A model generated the notes under the pieces. It made no database searches. It saw nothing but the letters and a program-made list of their open reading frames with translations, and was not told where the DNA came from. 19,329 nucleotides of DNA from an uncultured Bacteroides sp. (GTDB taxonomy: Bacteria > Bacteroidota > Bacteroidia > Bacteroidales > Bacteroidaceae). Below, in pieces: positions 17,332 to 19,329 of the stretch. Position numbers and translations under genes: made by a program. Location: the NCBI GenBank assembly GCA_934716785.1, contig CAKUYM010000043.1:1-19329 (forward strand), written 5' to 3'. The stretch's first letter is position 1; the number at the start of each line of letters is the position of its first letter.

Positions 17332-17704
17332 CCACAATCTTTCTTAACCTATATATATAATAGGAGATGGGGTCGTAAAGATTAGTGGAAGTGTGGAGTG
17401 ACGCTGAGTAGGCCGGACTTTGAAATTTGTAATGCTCGCAGAAATAGGCTATCAGCAACAGCATACTTTTATCAGCCGGGATATGTGCAACGTCTACATG
17501 GCTCATGTCGCAGGATTGGGTAGTATAGAAATGATAAAGACGTTCCAAGGCGTTATGAATCGGACGGTCTTGGGACACATAACATTTCGCCTGCCGGTAA
17601 GCCGGGGGAGAAACCTTGCCAATGTCTTCAATGATGCCATTTACGGCACAATGAATGAGCAAAGTCAGCACCAAAAGTTGTCCGAATATTAAGCTTTGTT
17701 TCAT
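17327..17704 (-). CDS. Small secreted or membrane-anchored protein of unknown function
   Basis: I do not recognise this 125-residue protein. It begins with a basic residue and a hydrophobic stretch (about 4-19, SLIFGQLLVLTLLIHC), which looks like a signal peptide or anchor. LIHC resembles a lipobox, but histidine before the cysteine is unusual. Four cysteines (C19, C41, C65, C89) are spaced about 22-24 residues apart. The mature part is rich in tyrosine and histidine and has a second weakly hydrophobic stretch (MLLLIAYFC, 81-89). AAAGGA just before the ATG and a perfect -7 element at 17724-17731 support a real gene. It lies between trkH and nuoA on the same strand. Confidence 0.65.
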   Translation of the reverse strand: MKQSLIFGQLLVLTLLIHCAVNGIIEDIGKVSPPAYRQAKCYVSQDRPIHNALERLYHFYTTQSCDMSHVDVAHIPADKSMLLLIAYFCEHYKFQSPAYSASLHTSTNLYDPISYYIYRLRKIVV

Positions 17705-17723
17705 CTTTTTCCTTTAACGGCTG

Positions 17724-17731
17724 CAAATATA
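17724..17731 (-). promoter_or_regulatory. -7 element of the small ORF
   Basis: On the minus strand this is TATATTTG, a perfect TAnnTTTG match, 19 bp before the ATG at 17704. A possible -33 box ATTG lies at 17754-17757 with a slightly long 22-bp spacer. It is the left arm of an inverted repeat with 17737-17744. Confidence 0.6.
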
Positions 17732-17736
17732 GGACT

Positions 17737-17744
17737 TATATTTG
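17737..17744 (+). promoter_or_regulatory. Opposing -7-like element TATATTTG, right arm of dyad
   Basis: On the plus strand this is also TATATTTG. With CAAATATA at 17724-17731 and a 5-nt spacer GGACT it forms a perfect 8-bp inverted repeat. TTTA at 17713-17716 lies 20 bp upstream and could be a -33 box. Transcription from it would run right, through the repeat array, antisense to trkH. Confidence 0.4.
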
Positions 17745-17843
17745 TACTTTTTGCAATGTCGGGGTAGCAAAAAAACTTTTTTAACGTCACAACTTTTAGA
17801 TTCATACTTTAGTCTGTCTGTCTTTTTAGTCAATGTTTACTGT

Positions 17844-17932
17844 TATGAGAAAAAAAATCTCACCGCTATGAGAAAATATGCTCGTCACTATGAGAAAAAA
17901 TTCTCATCGCAATGAGTATTTTTTCTCATAAT
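17844..17932. repeat. Four-copy 22-bp tandem repeat of ATGAG/CTCAT half-sites
   Basis: Units are 17844-17866 (23 bp), 17867-17888, 17889-17910 and 17911-17932 (22 bp each). Unit 3 contains the cleanest dyad, ATGAGAA, AAAA, TTCTCAT. ATGAG occurs at 17845, 17868, 17890 and 17912. CTC-containing half-sites occur at 17859, 17881, 17903 and 17925. Half-sites in alternating orientation are 9-14 bp apart, close to one helical turn on average. Unit 2 is the most degenerate. There are no spacers, so it is not a CRISPR array. Confidence 0.85.
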
Positions 17933-18018
17933 AATGGATATGTTTTGAGAATTGATAATTGCTTGATAACGAAGTTGTTATTGCGAATTGCAATTAAAAG
18001 GTCTCGGCGGTCGGATTT

Positions 18019-19329
18019 TTAGCTTTTCTTCCAAAAGTCGGAAGTAAAGAGCAGTAGTACCGTGAATAGCTCCAAACGTCCTAAAAGCATCAGGAAAGAA
18101 TGCATCCATTTGGTGGCATCGGGCAGTGCGCTCCATGAGAAGGCAGGCCCGCAGGTGCCAAGCCCCGGTCCCACATTGCTGATACTTGAAATAACCGTTC
18201 CCACTGATTCTAAAAAGCCTACTCCGAATCCCATCATGATAAGTATGCAAATGAGAGCTATCACAGCATACAAGAAGGTGAAAGCCAATACGGTGGATTG
18301 GATGGTAGGGGGGATGACCTGCTTGTTTACCCGTACCGGAAGCACAGCGTTGGGGTGCAGGATATGTTTGAATTCGTTTTTCACTACTTTGAACAGGATA
18401 ACCATGCGGATGCATTTGATACCGCCGGTCGTACTGCCGGCACAGGCTCCGATAATCATCACGATGACAAGGCATCCCCACAGTATGGATGGCCACAGCA
18501 TATAGTCGGTCGTGGCGAATCCCGTGGAGGTCTGCAATGAAACAACCTGAAACAGTGATTTGCGGAAGGCCTCTTCCATATCCATGGAGGAGGTGAAATA
18601 AAGCCAGGCAGCAATGAATATGGTGAAGAAGGACACGCATATAGAATAGAATCTCAGCTCAGCGTCATGGATAAACTTCTTGATTTTGCCGTTGAACATC
18701 AACAGCAGTAGCGTGAAGTTAATGCCCGACAGGAACATAAAGACCGATATCACATAATCTATATAGGGGGAGTGGTAATATTCGATGCTGGTCTGCTTGG
18801 TGGAGAAACCACCGGTGCTGGTCGTTGTGAGCGCATGGCATACGCTGTCAAATGTATCCATGCCGCCAAGCATCAGTAAAACAACCAAGGCGCCTGTCAT
18901 TCCGGCATAGATACCCCAAATCCATCTGGCGGTAATGCCGATACGGGGGTGCACCTTGTCATGAGTCGGACCACTGGCTTCTGCCGCAAAAACCTGGATG
19001 CCGCCCACACCGAAGATGGGGAGGATGGCGATGGTGAAGAATACGATTCCCAAACCGCCTATCCATTGCGTCATGGCGCGCCAGAACAGTATCCCGTGGG
19101 GCATTGATTCAATATTGTCAAGGATAGTGGAACCCGTACTGCTAAAGCCGGACATGCTTTCGAAGAATGCGTCGGAGACATTGGGGATGTATCCGCCGAT
19201 ATAATAAGGTAGCATCCCTAAAAAAGAAAAGGTGCCCCATGCTACGCTGACAATGATATATCCGCTACGGCGGTTGAGGGATTTTTCCGCACCTTTGCCC
19301 ATGGCGATCAATGTGATGCTGATGCAGGC
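18019..19329 (-). CDS. trkH: Trk-type potassium uptake channel subunit (5' end outside window)
   Basis: The visible 436 residues are the C-terminal part of a TrkH/KtrB-family channel, usually about 480 residues. The frame stays open to the right edge, so the start is missing. The four pore repeats each show their filter segment: GFSSTGSTI, TTTSTGGFST, LQTSTGFATTD and SNVGPGLGTCGP. The loop GACAGSTTGGIKCIRM, with its conserved glycines and lysine, sits before the last pore repeat and matches the family. It imports K+ with a TrkA-type NAD-binding partner, whose gene is not in the window and may lie upstream to the right. Confidence 0.95.
   Translation of the reverse strand, partial: ACISITLIAMGKGAEKSLNRRSGYIIVSVAWGTFSFLGMLPYYIGGYIPNVSDAFFESMSGFSSTGSTILDNIESMPHGILFWRAMTQWIGGLGIVFFTIAILPIFGVGGIQVFAAEASGPTHDKVHPRIGITARWIWGIYAGMTGALVVLLMLGGMDTFDSVCHALTTTSTGGFSTKQTSIEYYHSPYIDYVISVFMFLSGINFTLLLLMFNGKIKKFIHDAELRFYSICVSFFTIFIAAWLYFTSSMDMEEAFRKSLFQVVSLQTSTGFATTDYMLWPSILWGCLVIVMIIGACAGSTTGGIKCIRMVILFKVVKNEFKHILHPNAVLPVRVNKQVIPPTIQSTVLAFTFLYAVIALICILIMMGFGVGFLESVGTVISSISNVGPGLGTCGPAFSWSALPDATKWMHSFLMLLGRLELFTVLLLFTSDFWKKS

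Larger units (their letters stand above)
17705..18018. other. 314-bp intergenic region between trkH and the small ORF
   Basis: No gene is credible here. It holds an inverted pair of -7-like octamers (17724-17744), A/T runs at about 17769-17782, the four-copy repeat array (17844-17932), and a weak imperfect dyad just after the trkH stop (about 17955-17990). No clear U-tract terminator for trkH is visible. Confidence 0.6.

Noticed and set aside
17844..17932. CRISPR array
   Set aside because: The repeats are directly tandem with no unique spacers, units are 22-23 bp and degenerate, and no cas gene is nearby.

Overview
The window looks like chromosomal DNA of a Bacteroides species or a close Bacteroidales relative. 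The evidence is a complex I operon (nuoA-B-CD-H-I-J-K-L-M-N) with fused nuoCD and no nuoE, nuoF or nuoG, the Bacteroidetes-type -7 promoter element TAnnTTTG in front of several genes, few clear Shine-Dalgarno sequences, and typical AraC-family and multi-PAS histidine kinase proteins. I see no transposase, integrase, tRNA, rRNA or CRISPR array.

Layout. Positions 1-132 are a non-coding leader with a -7 element and a small dyad. Positions 133-3392 hold three closely spaced plus-strand genes: a small ABC-type ATPase, a DUF4435 (TOPRIM-like) protein, and a YbdG/MscS-type mechanosensitive channel. The ATPase plus DUF4435 pair has the same two-gene design as the PARIS anti-phage system (AriA/AriB). 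An AraC-family regulator follows (3446-4345), then a 366-bp AT-rich gap with a promoter-like element, then a soluble PAS-GAF-PAS-PAS histidine kinase with no receiver domain (4712-7132). A strong hairpin at 7175-7215 separates the kinase from the convergent nuo operon.

The minus-strand nuo operon (17206 down to 7253) encodes all seven membrane subunits (A, H, J, K, L, M, N) and the Q-module subunits B, CD and I. It has no NADH-oxidising module: nuoCD and nuoH are only 25 bp apart. The complex should pump ions and reduce quinone, but its electron donor is not encoded here. The two 3'-most junctions (L/M and M/N) carry the same cassette of AT-rich heptads. Upstream of nuoA lie a candidate promoter and a direct repeat.

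Further right, on the minus strand, is a small unrecognised protein with an N-terminal signal/anchor (17327-17704) and then the 3' part of trkH (18019 to the right edge), a potassium-uptake channel subunit. The 314-bp gap between them is the richest non-coding stretch. It has a perfect inverted pair of -7-like octamers and a four-copy 22-bp tandem repeat of alternating ATGAG/CTCAT half-sites. Together these suggest a divergent promoter and possibly an undescribed structured RNA or operator array.

The best candidates for something new are the PARIS-like ATPase/DUF4435 pair with its channel neighbour, and the repeat array between trkH and the small ORF.
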